Shown in pieces: positions 39,855 through 47,279 of a stretch of 64,000 bases of DNA. Position numbers and translations under genes: made by a program. Every line of letters begins with the position of its first letter. Position 1 is the first letter of the stretch. Source of the DNA: CAVYWD01 sp963772225 (GTDB lineage: Bacteria > Myxococcota > Myxococcia > Myxococcales > UBA5297); assembly GCA_963772225.1 (NCBI GenBank), contig CAVYWD010000001.1, forward strand, positions 620,001 through 684,000. The letters are read 5' to 3'. Below the pieces are notes generated by a model. It did no database searches, had not been told where the DNA came from, and saw only the letters and a program-made list of their open reading frames with translations.

Positions 39855-40381
39855 CGCTCGCCATCGCACTCTTCATCGGCGTCGCCTTCGGCGCCATCCT
39901 GCAGCGCTCGGGGCTCGCGCGGCCCGAGCTCATGATCAGCGCGCTCCGGCTGCGCGACCTCACCCTGGTGAAGTTCATCGCCCTGGCCGTCGGAGTCGCG
40001 GCCGTCGGCATCGGGATCCTCTCGTCGTTCGGGCTGGCGCACCTCGCGGTGAAGCCCTTGGTCCTGCTGGGCGTCGCCGCGGGAGGGCTCCTCTTCGGCG
40101 CGGGCTTTGCCCTGGCCGGCTACTGCCCGGGGACGAGCGTCGTCGGCTCCATGGAGGGCCGGCGCGACGCCTTCTTCACGGTCTTCGGCGGCTTCGCTGG
40201 CGCCCTGGCCTATATCGTCGCCTACCCCGCGCTCGCGCCGCGCCTGCTGGAGCCGCTTTCCTTCGGTGCCCTCACGCTGAGCGGAGCGGCAGGGGTGGGC
40301 GGCGGAGTCGCGGGTGCGGCGGTGGGCGCTGTCTTCATCGCCGCGTCGCTCGCGCTGCCGCGCCGCCCTGGGAACGATTAG
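39851..40381 (+). CDS. YeeE/YedE-family sulfur transporter, second half
   Basis: A 176-residue membrane protein with about five hydrophobic helices. The cysteine motif reads GFALAGYCPGTSVVGSMEGR near residue 92, the typical GYCPGT signature. Together with the preceding half it should form a two-subunit importer or exporter of thiosulfate, sulfide-derived or persulfide species, placed in one operon with a persulfide-oxidising enzyme. A palindromic repeat begins a few bases after the stop. Confidence 0.88.
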   Translation: MTLAIALFIGVAFGAILQRSGLARPELMISALRLRDLTLVKFIALAVGVAAVGIGILSSFGLAHLAVKPLVLLGVAAGGLLFGAGFALAGYCPGTSVVGSMEGRRDAFFTVFGGFAGALAYIVAYPALAPRLLEPLSFGALTLSGAAGVGGGVAGAAVGAVFIAASLALPRRPGND

Positions 40382-40383
40382 AA

Positions 40384-40504
40384 ATCGCGCAGAAATAGAT
40401 GCTCCATATCTCAACGCCCGAGACGCCCGGATGGCGAGGCGCGAGGAGGGCGCATGCCGGATGGCCTGTCACCGACGAGCGACGACGCCACCGGGATGGA
40501 GCAG
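40384..40504. repeat. Palindromic repeat, left part of an interrupted copy
   Basis: Matches 45351-45490 at close to 90% over ~115 bases, starting AATCGCGCAGAAATAGATG. It lacks ~17 bases (45471-45487) between two GATGGA words. After GGATGGAGCAG (ends 40504) homology stops and resumes ~990 bases later at 41496-41512 (ATTT-G-GGAGCGATGACT). The unit lies directly after the stop of the YeeE/YedE operon. Confidence 0.8.
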
Positions 40505-40552
40505 TTGAACGAAGCCGCCTGCGCGGCAGCTGGGGAGGTGAATCGGGTCTGG

Positions 40553-40607
40553 GACGTCGACGTCGACGTCGACGTCGACGTCGACGTGGACGTGGACGTG
40601 GACGTGG
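40553..40607. repeat. GACGTC/GACGTG hexamer tandem repeat
   Basis: About five GACGTC units followed by about four GACGTG units in direct succession. Read as protein it would give Asp-Val repeats, but no gene spans it. It forms the outer end of the left inverted-repeat arm beside the S23 gene. Confidence 0.9.
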
Positions 40608-41080
40608 TCGGCGACGGCGACGGCGACGCGGCCGTGGGCGGTCGTGTCGGAAATCAGCGACAGAGCTTGGTCAGCATGGCGACGATGCGCTCAAGCAGCT
40701 CGCAGCCTCGCCGATGTGCGGCAGCGTCGATGACCTTGAGCACGAGCAGGGCACCCAGGGCGGCGGCGCACTCCATCGCCGAACCGCGGGCGATGGCGTA
40801 GGTACGAGCTGCGTCTGCTTGTCCTGTCCGTCCAGCTGCTTCGGCGATGTTCGAGGGGATCGAACTGGCTGCTCGCCGAAGCCGGTCCAAGAGTGTGGAG
40901 TTCCCTCGAGGTGCATCGGATGAAAGCTGCGAAGCCAAGGCAAGAAGCTCGATGGCTCGCTGGTAGACATCCATCTTCTGGAAGCTGAGCATTCTGATCG
41001 CTTAGCAAGCACCGCCGACACGACCGCCCACGGCCACGTCGCCGTCGCCGTCGCCGTCGCCGACCACGCCCACGCCCACG
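40592..41080. repeat. Long inverted repeat flanking the S23 gene
   Basis: The left arm 40592-40650 and right arm 41015-41080 are complementary over ~60 bases with few differences (shared core: GGCCGTGGGCGGTCGTGTCG, allowing for strand). The right arm continues to ~41100 with imperfect units. The S23 stop is 4 bases from the left arm and its start 23 bases from the right, so the arms bracket the gene tightly. Transcribed RNA could fold into a very long stem. Confidence 0.8.
40654..40992 (-). CDS. Four-helix-bundle protein, S23/IVP (23S rRNA intervening-sequence) family
   Basis: A 112-residue protein beginning MLSFQKMDVYQRAIELLALA, with LLDRLRRAASSIPSNIAEAAG near residues 35-55, YAIARGSAMECAAALG and a final ERIVAMLTKLCR: the signature blocks of the S23/IVP four-helix-bundle family. 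Relatives are encoded in intervening sequences of 23S rRNA genes and as the Avd accessory protein of diversity-generating retroelements. Here it lies in intergenic DNA, inside long inverted repeats, with no rRNA or reverse transcriptase nearby. Its role is unknown; nucleic-acid binding is likely by family. No Shine-Dalgarno site is evident before ATG 40992. Confidence 0.88.
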   Translation of the reverse strand: MLSFQKMDVYQRAIELLALASQLSSDAPRGNSTLLDRLRRAASSIPSNIAEAAGRTGQADAARTYAIARGSAMECAAALGALLVLKVIDAAAHRRGCELLERIVAMLTKLCR

Positions 41081-41431
41081 TCGAGCGCCCACGTCAACGT
41101 GCGTGCCCGAAGAGGCGGTATGCTCGGCGGCGCTGGCATGCGGAGGAATCGACGCTCTCTGACCCCTCGCTCTCCAGCAGCGGGGGAGCCTGAGGACACT
41201 CTGCCGATGGGTTCTCTGTCCCTCGTGAATCCCGAGCCGAGATCCGCTCTCGCACCTCCTGAGGCAAGAAACGATGGGAGTGGTGGAACCGGCCCTGTGG
41301 CCTTCGAGATCGCCGCAGCGGTTCTTGTGTGCCCGCAGGCCAAAGCAGTTGGCCGAGAAACCCTTCTAGAAGAGCTCGGGCCGGCTCGGCGCCCCATCCA
41401 TCCCTGAGAACGGCTTCGTTCAACTCGACGC

Positions 41432-41485
41432 TTGCGCGGCGCGCTACAATGCGAGCGCCGTGCTCGCGTCCACCGCGCCGCGCAA
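41432..41485. repeat. Nested hairpin near the right end of the inserted segment
   Basis: TTGCGCGGCGCG (41432-41443) pairs with CGCGCCGCGCAA (41474-41485); inside, GCGAGC (41451-41456) pairs with GCTCGC (41462-41467). The two stems make one long imperfect hairpin 10 bases from the proposed right boundary. The stretch between the end of the S23 repeats and this hairpin (41101-41410) has no gene I can support. Confidence 0.6.
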
Positions 41486-41537
41486 ACGCCTACTGATTTG
41501 GGAGCGATGACTTAGGGCCGGGGGCTTTCGGGCCTCG

Positions 41538-42998
41538 TCAAGCCGGCGGCCGACCGAACATCCAGCTCACCCATGGCAGGGCGACGACCATGAGGCCTGC
41601 GAAGAAGACCAGGCCGAAGATCAACCCGAACTTCCAGAAATCCGCTTTGGAGATGTAGCCGCTGCCGAAATACATGGGCGCGGGTCCCGTGGCGTAGGGC
41701 GAGATCACGCCCATCAAGCCGAGCGAATAGAGGCACATCAGCGTGAGCACGGGCATCGACACGCCGTGAATGGAGCTCCCGACGGCGAGCACCACCGGCA
41801 GCACCGCCGCGGCGTGTGACGTGATGCTCGAGAAGAAATAGTGGATCCAGAAGAACAGCGCCACGAGGCAAACCGTGGCGACCCAGGGCGACTGCGCCGG
41901 CAGCACCTTTGCGAAATTTTCGGCCAACCATTTGATGAACCCAATCTCGTTCAATCCCGAGGCCAGCGTCAGCAGCGAGGTGAAATAGAAGAAGACCTCC
42001 CACGCGCCCTTGTCCGAGACGATGTCGCGAAACTCGATGACGCCGGAGACGAGCAGCAGCGAGATGACCACGAATACGACCATGGTGGGGTGAATGAAGT
42101 TTGAGCCGAGGATGGGCAGCTTGACGCTCGGGTTGGACCCGGTGGTCCAAAGGAACATGGCGGCGACCACGAGGCCGCCCATGATCCATTCGTGCCGGGA
42201 CATCGGCCCCATGGCCCGGAGCTCCTGGGCCGCCCAAGCCGAGATCGCGGGGCTCTCTTTCACCTCCGGCTTGCAAAGGGCGTAGCTCAAGAGCGGCACC
42301 GCGAAGATCAAGAGAACGCCCAGCGGCGCGAAGCCGACGAGCCACTGCGACCACGTCACGTCGACGCCCACCGTCTTCTTGGCGATGGAGAGCGCGGCGG
42401 CGTTCGGCGCCAGCGCGGTGAGGAAGAGCGAGCTGGTGACCGCCGTCGCGGCGAACGCGGTCCACATCACGTACGTGCCGATCTTGCCCGCGGTCGGGCC
42501 CGGCTCCGAGCCGTAGAGCCGCGGGATGTTGCTCACGATGGGGTAGAGGGTGCCGCCGCTGCGCGCGGTGTTCGACGGCGTGGCCGGGGCCAGCGCGAGG
42601 TCGGCGAAGGTCACCGCATAGCCCAAGCCCCAGGTGCGCTTCCCGAGCCAGCGGACCAGCAGGAGCGCGATGCGCTTGCCGAGCCCGCTCTTGCGGTACC
42701 CGGCCGAGAACACGAAGGCCCCGACGATGAGCCAGACCGTGCTCTCGGAGAATCCCGACAGCATCCAGCGCAGCGACTTGTTCGGGTCGGGGTCGACGTA
42801 GCCCATGACGCCCGCGAAGGTGAGGCCGATGAGCCCGACCGCGCCGACGGGCATCGACTCGAGCACCAGGCCGGCGATGACGGCGGCGAAGACCGCGAAG
42901 TAGTGCCACTGGTTCGCGCGAAGGCCCGCGGGCACCGGCACGAGCGAAAGGACGCCCCAGACAACGATGGGCGCGACAGCTCTCCAGCGCAGCTTCAT
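41538..42998 (-). CDS. DASS-family anion:sodium symporter (dicarboxylate/citrate type)
   Basis: A 486-residue membrane protein with about 12 hydrophobic segments. The divalent anion symporter pattern is clear: a first SNT-like motif in LAPATPSNTARSGGTLYPI near residue 140 and, late in the protein, FFSSITSHAAAVLPVVLAVG near residue 385, with GVISPYATGPAPMYFGSGYI after it, as in the 2-oxoglutarate/malate and citrate translocator branch. It should import C4/C6 carboxylates with sodium. The start at 42998 (MKLRWRAVAP) has a GGAG-containing leader. The 3' end is 25 bases from the palindromic repeat. A DctA-type carrier gene follows upstream on the same strand. Confidence 0.88.
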   Translation of the reverse strand: MKLRWRAVAPIVVWGVLSLVPVPAGLRANQWHYFAVFAAVIAGLVLESMPVGAVGLIGLTFAGVMGYVDPDPNKSLRWMLSGFSESTVWLIVGAFVFSAGYRKSGLGKRIALLLVRWLGKRTWGLGYAVTFADLALAPATPSNTARSGGTLYPIVSNIPRLYGSEPGPTAGKIGTYVMWTAFAATAVTSSLFLTALAPNAAALSIAKKTVGVDVTWSQWLVGFAPLGVLLIFAVPLLSYALCKPEVKESPAISAWAAQELRAMGPMSRHEWIMGGLVVAAMFLWTTGSNPSVKLPILGSNFIHPTMVVFVVISLLLVSGVIEFRDIVSDKGAWEVFFYFTSLLTLASGLNEIGFIKWLAENFAKVLPAQSPWVATVCLVALFFWIHYFFSSITSHAAAVLPVVLAVGSSIHGVSMPVLTLMCLYSLGLMGVISPYATGPAPMYFGSGYISKADFWKFGLIFGLVFFAGLMVVALPWVSWMFGRPPA

Positions 42999-43230
42999 GC
43001 CTAATTCTCTCCGTCGCCATTGATTGAGGGAGGCATGGCTGCGAAGGATCGTGCTCCTTCTCGAGGGCCGAAAACAAGCTTCGACCGGACCTTGGCGCCG
43101 CCTCGCGGCGCTCGAGAATGCCCGTCCAGCCGATGCACCTGGCGCGCCCTGACACGATGCGAGCCCGGTGAGGCAAGGCGCCGACCGCGCTTTGCCGTCT
43201 CGCCGGATTTCCATCAGGCCCCGCGGCCGA

Positions 43231-44523
43231 CTACGGCTCGGCGGGAAGCGCTCCGGCAGGGGCCTCGCGGTGGCCCCGGTCCAGCTCGGCGTGGAACGTA
43301 TCCCAATCCAATTCTTTCTCCCAGCTGGCCAGCACCACCGCCGCGGTGCAGTTGCCGATGTGGTTCGTGATCGCCCGGGCCTCGGACATGAACTTGTCGA
43401 TGCCGAGGATGAGCGCCATTCCGGCGACCGGGATGCCGGGGACCACCGCCAACGTCGCGGCGAGCGTGATGAACCCGGCGCCGGTGACCCCCGACGCTCC
43501 CTTGCTGGTGATCATGGCGACGACCATGATGCTCAGCTGTTGGCCGAGCGTGAGCTCGATGCCGAGCGCTTGGGCGATGAAGAGCGCGGCCATGGTCATG
43601 TAGATGTTCGTGCCGTCCAGGTTGAACGAATAGCCGGTGGGCACGACCAGGCCGACCACCGACTTGGAGAGCCCGAGGCGCTCGAGCTTCTCCATGAGCG
43701 GGATGAGCGCAGACTCCGAAGAGCTGGTCGCGAGGACCAGGAGCAGCTCGCTCTTGATGTATCGCAAGAGCTTCAAGATATTGAACCGAGCCAGCGCGCC
43801 GATGGAGCCGAGCACCACCAGGACGAATACGGCGCAGGTCGCGTAGAAGAGCCCGATGAGCTGCCCCATGGGAATGAGCGATTTGAGGCCGAACTTCCCG
43901 ATGGTGAAGGCGATGGCGGCGCCGGCGCCCAGCGGGGCGGCAAAAAGGATGAGCCGCATCATTCCGAACAGCAGCTTGCTGACGCTCTCGATGAGCGCGA
44001 TCAGCGGCTTCTTGAATTGCTCGCCGAGGTGCGCCAGGGCGAAGCCCATCAAAATGGAGATCAGCAGGACCTGGAGAATGTCGCCCTCGGTGAAGGCGCT
44101 GAAGACCGTCTTGGGAATCATCTTGAGGACGTGGTCCTTCACCGTCATGGCCTGGGCCGAGGTGACGTAACTCGCGACAAGCTTGGGGTCGAGCTGGGCG
44201 GCGTTGGCGTGAAAGCTTCGGCCCGGGCCGAAGACGTTGGCCATGGTGAGCCCGATGACCAGCGCGAAGGTGCTCACCACCTCGAAGTAGAGGATGGCCT
44301 TGCCTCCCACCCGCCCGGCTTTCTTCAGGCTGCCCGACCCGGCGATGCCCAATACGACGGTGCAGAAGATCACCCCGGGGATGAGCATCTTGATGAGGGC
44401 GATGAACCCTTCGGCCACCGGCTGCATGGCGACGCCGGCCTTGGGGAAGAAGTGTCCGAGCAGGGCGCCTGCGATCATCATGAGCGCCACCCAGTTGTAC
44501 AGCTTCGAAGCGAATCGTTTCAT
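43231..44523 (-). CDS. dctA: C4-dicarboxylate:cation symporter
   Basis: A 430-residue member of the DAACS family (DctA/GltP). Signature motifs: LATSSSESALIPLMEKLE, the serine-rich re-entrant loop, near residue 275; GLVVPTGYSFNLDGTNIYMT, the substrate and cation site, near residue 300; and a late RAITNHIGNCTAAVVLASWE. DctA proteins take up succinate, fumarate and malate. Start ATG 44523 lies a short way after GAGGTGG. No DctBD-type two-component genes are next to it. With the DASS carrier downstream it suggests heavy use of organic acids. Confidence 0.93.
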   Translation of the reverse strand: MKRFASKLYNWVALMMIAGALLGHFFPKAGVAMQPVAEGFIALIKMLIPGVIFCTVVLGIAGSGSLKKAGRVGGKAILYFEVVSTFALVIGLTMANVFGPGRSFHANAAQLDPKLVASYVTSAQAMTVKDHVLKMIPKTVFSAFTEGDILQVLLISILMGFALAHLGEQFKKPLIALIESVSKLLFGMMRLILFAAPLGAGAAIAFTIGKFGLKSLIPMGQLIGLFYATCAVFVLVVLGSIGALARFNILKLLRYIKSELLLVLATSSSESALIPLMEKLERLGLSKSVVGLVVPTGYSFNLDGTNIYMTMAALFIAQALGIELTLGQQLSIMVVAMITSKGASGVTGAGFITLAATLAVVPGIPVAGMALILGIDKFMSEARAITNHIGNCTAAVVLASWEKELDWDTFHAELDRGHREAPAGALPAEP

Positions 44524-44994
44524 AGGGAGGTCCACCTCGTCTATTTTGGCTGCGGCCGCTCCAGGGAAGCCGTGCTCTTCGGCGATTCTTCTCGAATCCA
44601 AACTCGCACCAGCGTGGGCTCGACACTGCCCTGTCATGTCAGTGTGCGCGGTCCCTGCCATCCTTGCCAATTGTGGAGATCCACAACTTCTTCCTTTGGG
44701 TCCGAGCGATGCCCGAAGACCGCCCGAAGACCCTCGCGCCGCAGGGACTTTCTCGACGGGAGGTCAATCGACGCCACCGGCGAGCCCCCTGCCGGCGCTG
44801 CGGCCTCCACGAGCGGGTTGGAAAGCCACCGATTCGACGATCCCGAGGCTATAGTGGCCGGCCCTCGACCAGAGCCAGAGAGGCCAGGCCTTGCGGTCAG
44901 CCTCTGGGACCGGCTCGAGCGTTCGTCCCTCGCGCGGCAGCCGTTCGTGGCCCAAAGCGCTCGGGCGGAAACGACAAACGGGAGAAGGTTTGAA
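44524..44994. other. Intergenic region upstream of dctA and the YnfA-like gene
   Basis: A 471-base divergent promoter region. It contains the inverted repeat ACACTG (44623-44628) / CAGTGT (44640-44645), about 100 bases before dctA, which could be an operator. I found no good -35/-10 or -24/-12 pair and no gene I can support. Confidence 0.4.
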
Positions 44995-45342
44995 ATGACG
45001 TTGGAGAGCACTTTGCTGAAGAAGCTCGCCGCCGCGGCCGTGTTCGTGGGCGCGGCGGTTCTGGAAGTCGCCGGCGACGCGCTCATCCGAAAAGGGTTGC
45101 GCGGCAGTGGCGTGGCGCTGGTCGTCCTCGGGTTCGCCGTCCTCGGGGCCTACGGCGTCGTGGTCAATTTGCTGGACCTCGACTTCTCGAGGCTCCTGGG
45201 GGCCTACGTCGGCGTCTTCGCCGTCGTGAGCGTGCTCTTCGGCCGCCTCGTCTTCCGCGACGCCGTGCCCCTGTCCACCTGGCTCGGGCTCGCTGTCATC
45301 CTCGGCGGCAGCCTCATCATTCACCTCGGTCGCGCCGGCTGA
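44995..45342 (+). CDS. YnfA/SMR-like small membrane protein
   Basis: A 115-residue protein of four hydrophobic helices. AAVLEVAGDALIRKGL near residue 20 and LDFSRLLGAYVGVFAVVSVLFGRLVF near residues 62-90, split by short loops, resemble UPF0060/YnfA-type proteins of the drug/metabolite transporter superfamily. Such proteins work as dimers and may export small cations or drugs; no substrate is implied here. GGAGAAGG precedes ATG 44995. The palindromic repeat begins eight bases after the stop. Confidence 0.75.
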   Translation: MTLESTLLKKLAAAAVFVGAAVLEVAGDALIRKGLRGSGVALVVLGFAVLGAYGVVVNLLDLDFSRLLGAYVGVFAVVSVLFGRLVFRDAVPLSTWLGLAVILGGSLIIHLGRAG

Positions 45343-45350
45343 GCCTAAGG

Positions 45351-45512
45351 AATCGCGCAGAAATAGATGCTCCAGATCTCAACGTCCGAGGCGCAAAGGA
45401 TGGCGAGGCGCGAGGAGGGCGCATGCCAGAGGGCATGTCACCGACGAGCAACGACGCCAGCCGGGATGGATCGGACGTTGAGATGGAGCAGATATTTCGG
45501 AGCGATGACTAA
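45351..45512. repeat. Palindromic repeat, intact copy
   Basis: A ~160-base imperfect palindrome. The left arm 45351-45388 (ending ATCTCAACGTCCG) is complementary to the right arm 45472-45510 (beginning CGGACGTTGAGATGG), with a few mismatches and a 2-base bulge. The ~80-base centre is unpaired in the simple model. No protein is encoded. It sits between convergent genes (YnfA-like and GerW-like), as does the other copy at 40384. It looks like a REP- or MITE-type element. Confidence 0.75.
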
Positions 45513-45518
45513 GCCCCT

Positions 45519-45896
45519 TCATCGCCGGCCGAAGCGAAGTCGCGGCGCGAAGCCTTTGCTGCGGCGCAGCGTTGCAAAGGCCAGGATCAGCGCCAGCCCA
45601 CCCAGAATCTGCGCCCCCAGGATCACCCGGTTTACGTCGACCGCCGGCCGCCAGCCCAGCTTCCCCGCGCGGATGACGAAAGCCCCGACCGGGCGCGCCG
45701 TCAGGCCGAACCCCGTGCCGGTGCCGGCCCCTTTGCCCTCGGCGGCCGTGCCGCCACCTCCACCTCCGCCTCCGCGCACCGCGGCCGCCGGGATGACGGT
45801 GACGCCGTCCCGCTCCAAGGGCTCCGCAAAGACGCGCCGAGCGTTCAGCGCGCGCTCCGCCGGGCCGACCAGCTTCTCGAGCTCTTGGATATCCAC
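45519..45896 (-). CDS. GerW/YtfJ-family protein
   Basis: A 125-residue protein with the family pattern: an N-terminal helix (LEKLVGPAERALNARRVFAE), VTVIPAAAV followed by a long glycine run and GFGLTARPVGAFVIRAG, then DVNRVILGAQILGGLALILAF, a C-terminal membrane helix. The family is named from Bacillus spores but is widespread in non-sporulating bacteria, where its role is unknown. The stop lies seven bases from the palindromic repeat. The start ATG 45896 follows closely after the next upstream gene, so they may form an operon. Confidence 0.82.
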   Translation of the reverse strand: MDIQELEKLVGPAERALNARRVFAEPLERDGVTVIPAAAVRGGGGGGGGTAAEGKGAGTGTGFGLTARPVGAFVIRAGKLGWRPAVDVNRVILGAQILGGLALILAFATLRRSKGFAPRLRFGRR

Positions 45897-45920
45897 GGTT
45901 CCACCCCCTTGGATTCCAAT

Positions 45921-47015
45921 CTATTCAGCAGCCGCCGGCGCCGCGCCGCCGTCGACGGGACTGGCGGGCAGCCTCTCGAACGCCGGCACCACCGCCTCGC
46001 GCTCGCCGAGCAGCTGCCCCGACGCCGTCTGCACCGCGCAGGTCCAGCGCCCCTGCGGCTCGGCGCCCAGGTTGCGCTTGACCGAGTAGGTCCGGTACCC
46101 CGCGCTTTGCCCGCCTTCGATGACGAGCGGGATCCTGTCGAGCGCCCGGCCGTCCTTCATCCAGACGTGGAAGAGCGCGTCCTTGAGCCCGCGCGGCGCC
46201 GCGATGGACGACGAGCAGACGAGCTGAGAAGGGCAGGTCCGCGCCTCCTCCGGCGGCTCGACGGCGACGCGGCCCGAGAGCCGGGTGCCCAGGGCCGCGC
46301 CGGCCAGCCGCAGGGGCGCCGCCGGGACGAGCCGCGCCGCGCCCAGCCAGAGCGCCGCGGGCAACGCGAGCGCGACCGCCGACGCGCGCGCCACCTCCGA
46401 AGGGCGTGCGCCGCGCTTCGCCGCGCGCACCGCGGGGAGCGCCAGCGCCGTCAGACCCGCGGCCGCCCAGAGGCTCGCCCGGTTGGAGGCCCCGAGGACC
46501 GGCAAGACGGCGCAGAGGCCCGCGAAGCTCGCCACCGCCTGCAGCGCGAGCCCGCTCCACGGGCGCGCGAGGAGGCGTTGAAAGAAGGGGTCCCAGAGCG
46601 TCGCGGCGCCCGCGGCGGCCAGGAGCCCCACGAACGCCCAGTGCCAGGCCACCGCGCTCGCCCGGACGTAGAACGGCAGCGAGAAGAAGACCGCGAGCTG
46701 CATGGCCCACGAGCTCGCGGCCGCCGACGACAGGCGCGCGAGGCGCAGCGCCAGCGCCTCCCGGCGGCCGAGCCCCTCGCCCCTCGCGTGCTCGAGGACG
46801 GCGAGGAGCCCCAGGGCCAGCCATCCGCCCGCGGACGCCGCCGCGACGAGCCCGGCGCGGTCCGGGCTTCGGTCCATCATCAACGCCCCGAAGACGCCGA
46901 AGGCGAGCGAGGCGAACGGCGCCAATCGCCGGAGCCAAAAAAGGGCCGCGCTCAGGCGCTCGCGCGGCGAGCTCGGGGGCAGCGGTGCGGCATCGAACGG
47001 GGAGGCGCTGGACAT
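45921..47015 (-). CDS. Membrane protein with DUF5924-like and DUF2914-like domains
   Basis: A 364-residue protein. Residues ~15-240 hold about seven hydrophobic helices (for example LGLLAVLEHARGEGLGRREA between two of them). Residues ~265-350 form a soluble domain with PRGLKDALFHVWMKDGRALD, IPLVIEGGQSAGYRTYSVKR and GRWTCAVQTASGQLLGE, which matches the DUF2914 pattern. Function unknown. The start at 47015 is chosen by hydrophobic-domain onset; an open frame runs to 47144 over a segment that resembles the APC permease gene (see the repeat entry), so the longer form is unlikely. Confidence 0.7.
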   Translation of the reverse strand: MSSASPFDAAPLPPSSPRERLSAALFWLRRLAPFASLAFGVFGALMMDRSPDRAGLVAAASAGGWLALGLLAVLEHARGEGLGRREALALRLARLSSAAASSWAMQLAVFFSLPFYVRASAVAWHWAFVGLLAAAGAATLWDPFFQRLLARPWSGLALQAVASFAGLCAVLPVLGASNRASLWAAAGLTALALPAVRAAKRGARPSEVARASAVALALPAALWLGAARLVPAAPLRLAGAALGTRLSGRVAVEPPEEARTCPSQLVCSSSIAAPRGLKDALFHVWMKDGRALDRIPLVIEGGQSAGYRTYSVKRNLGAEPQGRWTCAVQTASGQLLGEREAVVPAFERLPASPVDGGAAPAAAE

Positions 47016-47165
47016 CGAGCCGGGGAGAATGCCACGGGAGGGGCGCCCTGCGCCTGCGGCTTCGCCTCCCGACCTTCGCTCGGCGACAAGCTGGCGCTCC
47101 TCCGGAGTGCGCGACAGGGCCTCGCGGACGGACTCGGCGTTCACCCGCTGGGGCGCGCTGGCGCC
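46999..47165. repeat. Segment duplicated from around and inside the APC permease gene
   Basis: The first ~65 bases (46999-47065) resemble 48232-48295, upstream of the permease; the next ~100 (47065-47165) resemble 48873-48975, inside it, at roughly 75-80%. Shared runs include GGCGCCCTGCGCCT and GGCCTCGCGGACGG. Read forward, the second part still gives SARQGLADG, as in the permease loop. The segment is therefore a patchwork relic of the downstream locus. Confidence 0.6.
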
Positions 47166-47279
47166 TCTCGAAGCGCCCGCGAGGCAATGTTCGCCCCAAG
47201 GCAGGACCCGTGCGATCCTTCAGCGCAGCCACCTCATGGCTCCAGAGCACGAAGTGCGAGGACTTCAGGAGGATTCCCC

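Larger units (their letters stand above)
40505..41495. mobile_element. Insertion of ~990 bp carrying an S23-family gene
   Basis: The limits come from comparison with the uninterrupted repeat at 45351-45512. Near its ends the segment has a perfect 15-bp inverted repeat, AGTTGAACGAAGCCG (40503-40517) and its complement (41411-41425). Inside are a GACGTC/GACGTG hexamer tract, two long inverted arms, the S23 gene, ~310 bp without a recognised gene (41101-41410) and a hairpin (41432-41485). No transposase is encoded, so any movement would need enzymes supplied from elsewhere. Confidence 0.6.

Noticed and set aside
40553..40607. GACGTC hexamers as a coding Asp-Val repeat protein
   Set aside because: Short frames over the tract have no ribosome site or ordered sequence on either side; it is better explained as part of the inverted-repeat arm.
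41094..41423. Minus-strand open frame inside the inserted segment starting at TTG in the inverted repeat
   Set aside because: The start lies in the 15-bp repeat itself, there is no ribosome site, and the second half is low-complexity; kept only as unannotated interior.
44623..44645. ACACTG/CAGTGT inverted repeat upstream of dctA as a defined operator
   Set aside because: Six-base arms are common by chance and no regulator gene is adjacent; mentioned in the gap entry only.
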